Under the pieces are notes generated by a model, which saw only the letters and a list, made by a program, of their open reading frames with translations, made no database searches and was not told the DNA's origin. Both the position numbers and the translations under genes were made by a program. Below, one piece after another: positions 41,522-48,498 of a stretch of DNA of 64,000 nucleotides. Position 1 is the stretch's first letter. Each line of letters starts with the position of its first letter. Source of the DNA: Agromyces seonyuensis (lineage in GTDB: Bacteria > Actinomycetota > Actinomycetes > Actinomycetales > Microbacteriaceae); assembly GCF_009789225.1 (NCBI RefSeq), contig NZ_WSTA01000002.1:33461-97460 (forward strand). The letters are read 5' to 3'.

Positions 41522-42250
41522 TCAGACGCGGTGCACGACCTGCGCCGACGTCTGGTCGCGCGCCAGCATCAGGATCTGGTCGATGTTGACGTGCGCGGGC
41601 CGCGAGGCCACCCAGCCGATCGCGTCGGCGATGTCGTCGGCCGTCATCGGCGTCATGCCCTGGTAGACGGCCTTGGCCTTCGATTCGTCGCCGCCGAAGC
41701 GCACGAGCGCGAACTCCGTCTCGACGAGGCCCGGGTCGATCTCGGTGACCCGCACCGGCTGGCCGAGCAGCTCGATCCGCAGCACCCGCGTGAGGGCCGC
41801 GACGGCGTGCTTGGCGGCGTTGTAGCCGCCGCCGCCCCGGTAGGGCTCGCGGGCCGCGATCGAGCCGATGTTGATGACGACGCCGTCGCCGGAGGCGACG
41901 AGCGCCGGCAGCAGCGCGCGGATCATCCGCAGCGTGCCGAGCACGTTGCTCTCGAACATCGCCTGCCATTCGGCGTCGGAAGACTCTGCGATGGATGCCG
42001 CGCCGAGGGCGCCCCCGGCGTTGTTGACGAGCAGATCGCACCGTTCGAGCGCCGCGGCGAAGGCGTCCACCGATGCCTGGTCGGTGACGTCGAGGGGGAT
42101 GGCGCGCGCGCCGATCTCCGCGGCGAGGGCCTCGAGTCGGTCGATCCGGCGGGCGCCGATCACGACGTCCCAGCCCTGCGCCGCGAGCACCCGCGCGGTC
42201 GCGGCGCCGATCCCGCTCGAGGCGCCGGTCACGACTGCGGTCCGTCCCAT
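41522..42250 (-). CDS. Short-chain dehydrogenase/reductase (YdfG-like)
   Basis: This 242-residue SDR has cofactor motif TGASSGIGAATA at 8-19, LVNNAGGALG, and catalytic Ser/Tyr/Lys in NIGSIAAREPYRGGGGYNAAKHAV. The Arg-rich loop after the second strand (GARRIDRLEAL) suggests NADP(H) preference. YdfG-type enzymes oxidise serine-like 3-hydroxy acids or reduce semialdehydes; an aldehyde made by the nearby aminotransferase would be a plausible substrate (inference). AGGAGC precedes ATG 42250. Divergent from the TauE/SafE-mocR pair. Confidence 0.9.
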   Translation of the reverse strand: MGRTAVVTGASSGIGAATARVLAAQGWDVVIGARRIDRLEALAAEIGARAIPLDVTDQASVDAFAAALERCDLLVNNAGGALGAASIAESSDAEWQAMFESNVLGTLRMIRALLPALVASGDGVVINIGSIAAREPYRGGGGYNAAKHAVAALTRVLRIELLGQPVRVTEIDPGLVETEFALVRFGGDESKAKAVYQGMTPMTADDIADAIGWVASRPAHVNIDQILMLARDQTSAQVVHRV

Positions 42251-42360
42251 GTTCTGCTCCTACTCCGGTCCGCGCATCGTTCGGCGCGGGCCGCATCCAG
42301 GTTCGCCGCGACTGTCCGGGATGCGGGAGGTCCAGTGGTCGCGATGTCGCCGGAGCCACC

Positions 42361-42388
42361 GTGTTTCGGCCGCGTGACGGTGTTTCGG
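42361..42388. promoter_or_regulatory. Direct repeats in the SDR/TauE-mocR intergenic region
   Basis: GTGTTTCGG occurs at 42361-42369 and 42380-42388, in the same orientation, 19 bases apart. MocR-type regulators are known to bind paired direct repeats. The rest of the 42251-42508 gap shows nothing else recognisable. Confidence 0.5.
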
Positions 42389-42508
42389 GCTGGTGTCGAC
42401 TGTCCCGCGATCGCGTCGCCCGGTGGTGCTGCATCGTCGGCGCGGTGCCCGCGAGCATGGTCGAATGCCCACCCCGTCCCGCTGCCGTGCGCAGCCCGAG
42501 GCCCGGCG

Positions 42509-43231
42509 ATGACCTCGCTCCTGGCCGGCGCCGTCGTCGTGCTCGCCACGATCGTCCAGCGTCTGACGGGCATGGGGTTCGGCGTCGTCGCCGTGCCGCT
42601 GCTCGCACTCGTCGCCCCGGCGTACGGGATCTTCTCGGTGCTCGTGCTCACGATCGCCGTGATGGCGATCGCGGCCTGGGTCGAACGCGACGCCCTGGAC
42701 GCCCGCTCGCTCGCCATCGCCTCGGCGGCGTCGCTGCCCGGCATCGCGCTCGGCACCGTGCTCGCGAGCCGGCTCCCGCTCGCGGCGACGCACTTCGCGA
42801 TCGGCGCGATCGTCATCGCCGGATCGGCGGCGTCGCTCGCGGGCTGGCGGATCGCGCCGGGGCGACCGAGCCTCGTCGCGGGCGCCGTCGCCGCGGGCGT
42901 CCTGACGCCCATCGCCGCACTCCCGGGGCCGCCGATGGCTCTCGTCTACCGCCCCGAGGACGTCCGCCGGATGCGTGCGACACTCTCGGCGTTCTTCGCC
43001 GTCGGCTCGATCGTGGCCGCGGTGACGGCGCTCGCGGCCGGCGTCGCCGACCCCGTCGCCGAGTCGGGGCGGGCGGCCGTGCTCGTGCCGGCGATCCTCC
43101 TCGGGGTTATCCTGGCCGTGCCCCTCGTCCGCCGGCTCCACCGCCGGGTCGTGCAATCGGCGGCTCTGCTGCTCTCCCTCTGCTCGGGAGCGGCGCTCCT
43201 CATCCGGGCCATCGCAGAGTCCGCGACGTGA
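42509..43231 (+). CDS. TauE/SafE (TSUP) family membrane exporter
   Basis: This 240-residue protein has about seven to eight hydrophobic helices and the TSUP features GMGFGVVAVPLLALV in the first half and ALPGPPMALVYR in the second, the characteristic duplicated proline/glycine-rich turns. TSUP proteins export sulfite, sulfoacetate and other organic anions. No clear ribosome binding site precedes ATG 42509. The mocR start follows within 27 bases (or overlaps if GTG 43228 is used), so the two are co-transcribed. Confidence 0.85.
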   Translation: MTSLLAGAVVVLATIVQRLTGMGFGVVAVPLLALVAPAYGIFSVLVLTIAVMAIAAWVERDALDARSLAIASAASLPGIALGTVLASRLPLAATHFAIGAIVIAGSAASLAGWRIAPGRPSLVAGAVAAGVLTPIAALPGPPMALVYRPEDVRRMRATLSAFFAVGSIVAAVTALAAGVADPVAESGRAAVLVPAILLGVILAVPLVRRLHRRVVQSAALLLSLCSGAALLIRAIAESAT

Positions 43232-43257
43232 TCGGGCGGGCCGCCCTGGAGACGCAC

Positions 43258-44793
43258 ATGCCGAACAGCTCGATCGAGCCGCCCGAGTTCGACGCGACGC
43301 GGGCGCGGCAGTATCTGGACCCCGAGAGCAAGGAGGCGCTCTTCCAGCAGGTGCGGCGCTTCCTCGAGCAGTCGCTGCTCGAAGGCCGATTCCGTGCGAA
43401 TCGGCCGCTCCCGTCCTCGCGGCACCTCGCGGGCGTGCTCGGCGTCTCGCGCAACACGGTCAACGCGGCCTACCAGGAGCTCGTCGCGCTCGGACTCGTC
43501 GAGTCGAGGCCGCGCAGCGGGCTGTATCCGATCGCGCAGCCGGCACTGGAGCCTCGTGCGATCCGCGGCCTGCAGCCGACGCCGCGCACCGCACCGGTGA
43601 CGACGGTGCCGACGCGGCAGGTCGACTGGGCGGCGAAGCTGCCGACTCCGCGCGACGCCGACCTGCCCCACGCGGCGGCGCACGCCGACTGGACGCGCTA
43701 CCCGTTCCCGTTCCTGCCGGGGCAGCCCGAGCTGCGGACCTTCCCGGCGCGCGGCTGGCTCCGGGCGCTCAATACCGCGCTCGCGGGCCCGCATCTCGCT
43801 GCGAGCGTGCGGGACGCCGTGGACGACGACGACGAGCTGCTCGTCGACGCCATCCGCCGCGAGATCCTGCCCCCGCGCGGCATCTCGGTGGGCTCGGAGG
43901 AGATCATCGTCACCTCGGGGGCGCAGCAGGCGCTCACGCTACTGGCCGAGCTGCTCGTGCAGGAGGGCACGGCGGTCGCGGTCGAGAACCCGGGCTATGT
44001 CGACGCGTGGCACATCTTCCGTCGGGCGGGCGCCGAGCTGATCCCGCGAACGGTCGATGCTCAGGGCGCCCGCCGGGACGAGGACGGCTCTCCGACGCCG
44101 TCGCTCGTCTACGTGACGCCGAGCCATCAGCATCCGACGAACGTCACGCTCTCCTACCCGCGGCGGGCCGCCCTGCTGCGCGAGGCGCAACTGCACGACC
44201 AGCTCGTGATCGAGGACGACTACGACTCCGAGGTGCGCTTCAAGGGCCGGCCGACGCCGAGCCTGAAGTCCCTCGACCGTACGGGTCGAGTCGTCTACGT
44301 CGGCACGTTCTCGAAGTTCGTCGCTCCGGGCATCCGGCTCGGCTTCGTCGTCGCCGACGCCGCGCTCATCGCGGCGCTGCGCGAACGCCGCCGGTACGCG
44401 ACGAAGCATCCGCCGGGCCATCTCCAGCGGGCCCTCGGCCTGTTCATCGAGTCGGGCGAGTACCACCGCTCGCTGCGCCAGCACCGGCGCCACCTCGCCC
44501 GCAAGTGGGAGGTGCTGACGGCCTCGCTCGAGGAGCACCTGCCGTTCCCGCTCGACCCGCCGGCCGCCGGCGGCTTGAGCGTCTGGGTCGGCGGGCCGCC
44601 GGAGTTCGACGGCACCCGGGTCACGGAGCTCGCGCGCGAGCGGGGCGTGCTGGTCGACGCGGGCGAGCGCTTCTACCTCGCCGACCCCGAACGCCGCCAC
44701 GTGCGCATCGGGTTCAACTCCATCGCGCTCGAGGCGATCCCACGGGGGATCGAGATCCTGGGCGGAGCGATCCGGGACCAGCTCGCCGAGTGA
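43258..44793 (+). CDS. MocR-family (GntR-aminotransferase fusion) transcriptional regulator
   Basis: This 511-residue protein combines an N-terminal GntR winged helix (ALFQQVRRFLEQSLLEGRFRANRPLPSSRHLAGVLGVSRNTVNAAY in part) with a class I aminotransferase-like domain. That domain carries the PLP lysine K353 in TFSKFVAPGIRLGF, the DDYDSE stretch and VTSGAQQAL. Such regulators sense PLP or an amino-compound adduct. ATG 43258 has GGAG upstream; an in-frame GTG at 43228 overlapping the TauE stop is an alternative. It probably controls the TSUP-mocR unit, the SDR and perhaps the amidohydrolase-aminotransferase-MFS unit through TGTTTCGG motifs. Confidence 0.9.
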   Translation: MPNSSIEPPEFDATRARQYLDPESKEALFQQVRRFLEQSLLEGRFRANRPLPSSRHLAGVLGVSRNTVNAAYQELVALGLVESRPRSGLYPIAQPALEPRAIRGLQPTPRTAPVTTVPTRQVDWAAKLPTPRDADLPHAAAHADWTRYPFPFLPGQPELRTFPARGWLRALNTALAGPHLAASVRDAVDDDDELLVDAIRREILPPRGISVGSEEIIVTSGAQQALTLLAELLVQEGTAVAVENPGYVDAWHIFRRAGAELIPRTVDAQGARRDEDGSPTPSLVYVTPSHQHPTNVTLSYPRRAALLREAQLHDQLVIEDDYDSEVRFKGRPTPSLKSLDRTGRVVYVGTFSKFVAPGIRLGFVVADAALIAALRERRRYATKHPPGHLQRALGLFIESGEYHRSLRQHRRHLARKWEVLTASLEEHLPFPLDPPAAGGLSVWVGGPPEFDGTRVTELARERGVLVDAGERFYLADPERRHVRIGFNSIALEAIPRGIEILGGAIRDQLAE

Positions 44794-44802
44794 ACCGGCG
44801 GC

Positions 44803-45417
44803 TCAACCGGCGGTCCGCACGGCCCGCCCGACGCTGCGTCGCACCGCCGCCGCGAACGTCGCCGCGAGATCCATCCCGTCGGGGAGGATGAGCCACTCGG
44901 CGCGCAGCCCGTGGTGCAGGGCGATGAGTTCGCGGGCGAGCTGGATCGGCTCGACGCCCGGGGCGAGTTCGTCGGAGAACCTCGCGAGGACGGCCGTCAT
45001 CTGCTCGAGCGCGACGCGCTGCTTGTCGACGTGCAGGTCGTGGAACGGGTGCCCGGCGAGGGCGAGTTCGCCGGCGAGCGTCGCCTGGAAGCGCACGAGC
45101 TCCGGATGCTCCAGGCTCCGCCGCTCCGCCTCGACGAGCATCTCCGCGAAGTCGGCGAGGCTCGCGGGCTCGTGGTCGAAGGCCGAGCGCAGGTCGTCCT
45201 CGCGGCGTTCGACGACGGCGAGGAAGAGTCCCGACTTGCTGCCGAAGTGGTGCAGGAGCCCGGCATCCGTGAGGCCCGCGTCGCGCGCGATCGCGGCGAC
45301 GGACGCGCCGCGGTAGCCGAGCCGCGTGAAGTGATCGACGGCCGCGGCGATCGCGCGCTCCCGGCGGTCGTCGCCGGCTCGGTTCGGGCGGGTTCGGACG
45401 GCGGATGCGGTGCTCAC
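44803..45417 (-). CDS. TetR-family transcriptional regulator
   Basis: This 204-residue protein has an N-terminal TetR helix-turn-helix (AIAAAVDHFTRLGYRGASVAAIARDAGLTDAGLLHHFGSKSGLF in part) and an all-helical ligand domain. The GTG start at 45417 is followed by an Arg-rich lead. Divergent from the MFS gene at 45579, with a palindrome-like site at 45473-45488 between them, so it likely represses that transporter. Confidence 0.88.
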   Translation of the reverse strand: MSTASAVRTRPNRAGDDRRERAIAAAVDHFTRLGYRGASVAAIARDAGLTDAGLLHHFGSKSGLFLAVVERREDDLRSAFDHEPASLADFAEMLVEAERRSLEHPELVRFQATLAGELALAGHPFHDLHVDKQRVALEQMTAVLARFSDELAPGVEPIQLARELIALHHGLRAEWLILPDGMDLAATFAAAVRRSVGRAVRTAG

Positions 45418-45472
45418 GGCTCCAGTGTGACCCGGCCTGCGCCCTCGCCACGCGTTCGTCGGTCGTCGTTCG

Positions 45473-45488
45473 CTTAGCGTTCACTAGG
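45473..45488. promoter_or_regulatory. Possible TetR operator
   Basis: CTTAGCGTTCACTAGG is an imperfect palindrome (CTTAG/CTAGG arms) in the 161-base divergent region between tetR and the MFS gene. Confidence 0.35.
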
Positions 45489-45578
45489 TTTTTCGGATCG
45501 GTTCGCGCTCGGGCGCTGGAGTGTCCTCGCCCGACCCGGAACCGCCGGCACGGGCATCCTGCGAAAGGACCCCGTCCC

Positions 45579-46988
45579 GTGACCGAAGCCGCGCCCCCGG
45601 CCGCCCCGACCGCCGCCGTCAAGACGCGCGTGATCTACCAGATCACCGCCGTCGAGTTCGTGGTCTACGCGGCGCAGATCGCCCCCATGGCGATCCTCAT
45701 GTCGCTCAAGATGATCGAGCTCGACCCGGCCATGGGCAAGGAGTTCGCGCTCTCGATCGCGACGGCCGCCGGCGCCCTCGCCCAGCTCGTGTGCACGCCG
45801 ATCTTCGGCCACCTCTCCGACCGCACGGTCGGCCGCTTCGGCCGCCGTCGCCCGTGGATCGTCGGCGGCGTGCTGCTCGGCTCGCCGCTCATCGTCGTCG
45901 CCGCGCTCGCCGGCGACCTCGTCACGTTCACCGTGTGCTGGACGCTCGCGAACCTCGGGTACGCGGCCACGCTCGCCGCCCTCTACGGCATGATCGGCGA
46001 CCGCATCCCCGACGCGCAGCGGGCCAAGGCCTCCGGCATCTTCGGGGCGGGTGCCTTCGCCGGCCTCATCCCCGCGATCATCATCGCGACGGCGCTCAAG
46101 AGCCACCTCGTGCTCGCCTTCAGCATCCTGCCGATCGTCGCGATCGTCGTCGTGCTCGCCCTGGCCCCCTTCCTCACCGACCAGCCCGTCACCCGCGCGC
46201 AGGTCGGCCGCCCCGACCTCCGCAGCGTCGCCGCCTCCCTCGTGTTCGACCCCCGCGCCGTGCCCCAGTTCGCCTGGGTGTGGCTCCAGCGCTTCGTCGT
46301 GCAGTTCGGCTACATGCTGATGGGCTCGTTCGGCCTCTACTACCTGCTCACGCGCATGGAACTCGACACTGCGACCGCGACGAACCTCAGCGGCGTCACC
46401 GCGCTGCTCGTCGGCGTGCTCAGCATCGTCGCCGCCGCGGTCTGCGGCGTCTGGGCCGGCCGCCGCGGGAACTACGGCCCGTTCGTCGTGACGGCCGTGC
46501 TCCTGCTCGCGATCGCGTGCCTCATCAAGGCGTTCACCGCCGGCATCGTGTTCTTCTTCCTCGCCAACGCGCTCGCGGGCTTCGCCCTCGGCTGCTACTA
46601 CGCCGTCGACCTCGCCCTCGTGCTGCGCATCGTGCCCGCCGCCGAGTCGGGCCGCTACCTCGGCGCCTTCGTCATGGCGAAGAAGCTGCCCGAGTCGCTC
46701 GCCCCCGCCCTCGCGCCGTTCCTGCTGCTCATCGGCGGCAACACCGACCCGTTCACGGGCGGCACCGGCAACTACCTCGCGCTCTACCTCGTCGGCGGCG
46801 TGCTCGTGCTCGCCTCCCTGCTCCCGCTTCGTCGCATCACCGCGCTGCGCGCGCCCCTGCCGGGATCGAGCTCGGCGGATGCCGCGACGGCCGCCGCTGC
46901 GGCGGCGACCCCGACCACGACCCCCGACGCGCTCGCTGCGCCCGCCGGCACCGCCCCGGACGAGCGCGAATCCGCGCTCTCGCACTGA
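45579..46988 (+). CDS. MFS transporter (sugar:cation symporter/SLC45-like)
   Basis: This 469-residue transporter has twelve probable helices. Loop 2-3 reads GHLSDRTVGRFGRRRPWIVGG, the RxGRRRPW pattern of GPH/SLC45-type sugar symporters rather than drug exporters. The last 45 residues are Ala/Thr/Pro-rich and probably disordered. GTG 45579 follows AAAGGA. The phosphatase gene starts 31 bases downstream and should be co-transcribed. Substrate unknown; the neighbouring TetR gene suggests a specific inducer. Confidence 0.85.
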   Translation: MTEAAPPAAPTAAVKTRVIYQITAVEFVVYAAQIAPMAILMSLKMIELDPAMGKEFALSIATAAGALAQLVCTPIFGHLSDRTVGRFGRRRPWIVGGVLLGSPLIVVAALAGDLVTFTVCWTLANLGYAATLAALYGMIGDRIPDAQRAKASGIFGAGAFAGLIPAIIIATALKSHLVLAFSILPIVAIVVVLALAPFLTDQPVTRAQVGRPDLRSVAASLVFDPRAVPQFAWVWLQRFVVQFGYMLMGSFGLYYLLTRMELDTATATNLSGVTALLVGVLSIVAAAVCGVWAGRRGNYGPFVVTAVLLLAIACLIKAFTAGIVFFFLANALAGFALGCYYAVDLALVLRIVPAAESGRYLGAFVMAKKLPESLAPALAPFLLLIGGNTDPFTGGTGNYLALYLVGGVLVLASLLPLRRITALRAPLPGSSSADAATAAAAAATPTTTPDALAAPAGTAPDERESALSH

Positions 46989-47019
46989 GCGCGCAGCCAG
47001 AACTGGAAGGATCACCCCC

Positions 47020-47757
47020 ATGACCGACACCGCAGACGTCACCCGCATCGACGTGCCCGGCACGCACAACTTCCGCGAGGTCGCGCCCGAGGGCGTCCGC
47101 CCCGGCCGGCTGTTCCGCTCCGACGCGATCGGGCAGCTCGGGGAGGCGGGCCGCGCGGCCGTCGCCGACCTCGGCATCCGCCGCGTCATCGACCTGCGCA
47201 CGCCCGAGGAGTCCGCCCTCACCCCCGACGACCTCGAGGGCACGGGCATCGAGGTCGTCGCGAACCCGCTCTTCAGCGGCTCGATCGGCTCGATGCTCGG
47301 CGGCCCGATCTCGCTCGGCGACCTCTACCTCATGATGGTCGGCCAGTCCGGGGCGGCCATCGCGGCCGCGCTCGGCGAGATCGCGGATGCCGACGGCGGC
47401 GTGCTCGTGCACTGCACCGCGGGCAAGGACCGCACGGGCGTCGTCGTCGCCCTCGCGCTCGCGGTCGCGGGCGTCGACCGCGAGACGATCCTGACCGACT
47501 ACGAGGCGACCGCGGGCTTCCTCGCGGGGGAGTGGGCGGAGCGGATGCTCGCGGGCGTGCGCGCCCACGGCGTCGAGCCGACGCCCGACCTCGTCGAGCT
47601 CATCACCGGCAGCCCGCGCGCCGCGCTCGAGTCCGTGTTCGCGTCGATCGACGAGCACGGCGGGCTCGGGGCCTACCTCGACCAGTCGGGTTTCGACGCC
47701 GACGCCCGCGCCCGCCTGCGCGCGGCGCTGCAGGACGGCGCCGGCACCGCGGCCTGA
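47020..47757 (+). CDS. Tyrosine-protein phosphatase (PTP/DSP3-like)
   Basis: This 245-residue phosphatase has a P-loop HCTAGKDRTG at 131-140, with nucleophile Cys132 and Arg138. The N-terminal wording THNFREV...RLFRSDAIGQL and RRVIDLRTPEE is typical of the bacterial Tyr/phosphoinositide phosphatases related to MptpB. No signal peptide; presumably cytoplasmic. GGAAGG lies upstream of ATG 47020. Target (protein, lipid or sugar phosphate) is unknown. Confidence 0.9.
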   Translation: MTDTADVTRIDVPGTHNFREVAPEGVRPGRLFRSDAIGQLGEAGRAAVADLGIRRVIDLRTPEESALTPDDLEGTGIEVVANPLFSGSIGSMLGGPISLGDLYLMMVGQSGAAIAAALGEIADADGGVLVHCTAGKDRTGVVVALALAVAGVDRETILTDYEATAGFLAGEWAERMLAGVRAHGVEPTPDLVELITGSPRAALESVFASIDEHGGLGAYLDQSGFDADARARLRAALQDGAGTAA

Positions 47758-47767
47758 GCCGGTCGCT

Positions 47768-47806
47768 CCGGCGCCGCCGACGTCCTCAAGACGTCGGCGG
47801 CGCCGG
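47768..47806. terminator. Bidirectional terminator overlapping the end of a tetR gene
   Basis: CCGGCGCCGCCGACGTC pairs perfectly over 17 bases with its complement around CTCAA. It begins ten bases after the phosphatase stop and its right arm includes the last codons and stop of the convergent tetR gene. Confidence 0.8.
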
Positions 47807-48385
47807 GCGCGGTCCGAGGACGAGCGCGACGAGCGCGGCGGCGTAGCCGGGTTCGGCGGGCACGCGGTTGAGGGCGCGGAACATGAGCGGCCCGATGAGG
47901 CCCTCGGGCACGAGGTCGAGCCGCAGGTCGGCGCGGATCTCGCCGGAGTCCGCCGCGGCGCGGAGCCGGTCGGCGAACAGCGCCGGTTCGGCGATGCCGT
48001 CGCGCAACCGCTGGCCCACCGTCTCGTCGGCCGAGGAGGCGGCGAGCAGGGAGCGGAACAGCCCTTGCGCCGACGGGCTCTCGAGGAGGCCGACGACGGT
48101 GTCGAGCCACGTGGTGATGTCGGCGCGGAGGTCGCCCGAGTCGGGCAGCACCCGCAGGTCGACCGGCAGCAGCATCCCCTCGAGGAGGCAGTCGGCGATG
48201 AGGGCGCTCTTGCCGGGCCACCACCGGTACACGGTCTGTTTGGCCACTCCCGCTTGCGCGGCGATGCCCTCGATGCTCAAGTGGTCGTAGCCGCGCTCGG
48301 CGAAGAGGGTGGCGGTCGCCTCGAGGATCGCAAGCCGTGCGGCTTCGTTGCGCACCGCTCCCCGACGTCGTTCGGCCATCTTCAC
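47786..48385 (-). CDS. TetR-family transcriptional regulator
   Basis: This 199-residue protein has HTH ILEATATLFAERGYDHLSIEGIAAQAGVAKQTVYRWWPGKSALI (in part), with the TVYRWW wording of the AcrR/TetR_C_11 subgroup, and a helical C-terminal domain. Start at 48385 or the second Met at 48379. Divergent from the MMPL exporter, with an inverted repeat between, so it is probably its repressor. Confidence 0.88.
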   Translation of the reverse strand: MKMAERRRGAVRNEAARLAILEATATLFAERGYDHLSIEGIAAQAGVAKQTVYRWWPGKSALIADCLLEGMLLPVDLRVLPDSGDLRADITTWLDTVVGLLESPSAQGLFRSLLAASSADETVGQRLRDGIAEPALFADRLRAAADSGEIRADLRLDLVPEGLIGPLMFRALNRVPAEPGYAAALVALVLGPRPAPPTS

Positions 48386-48406
48386 ATTCTACGTCCAGTC
48401 AACGAG

Positions 48407-48420
48407 ACGCACCGTTGCGT
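48407..48420. promoter_or_regulatory. Candidate TetR operator between tetR and the MMPL gene
   Basis: ACGCA and TGCGT form a perfect 5-base inverted repeat with a 4-base spacer, 22 bases from the tetR start and about 80 bases before the MMPL start. Confidence 0.4.
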
Positions 48421-48498
48421 ATTCTTGGCGTCGCAGCGAAGCGGCCGACGCGGCGACCCCCGCTGCGCGGCGGGCTGCTGAGCATCAGGGAGCGGATT

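Noticed and set aside
45473..45488. Treating the tetR-MFS palindrome as a firm finding
   Set aside because: One arm mismatch and no second site; kept only as a low-confidence regulatory feature.
48337..48498. Upstream in-frame extension of the MMPL gene
   Set aside because: It would cover the divergent promoter and operator, has Arg/Ser/Pro-rich non-membrane sequence, and lacks a ribosome binding site, whereas TTG 48499 has one.
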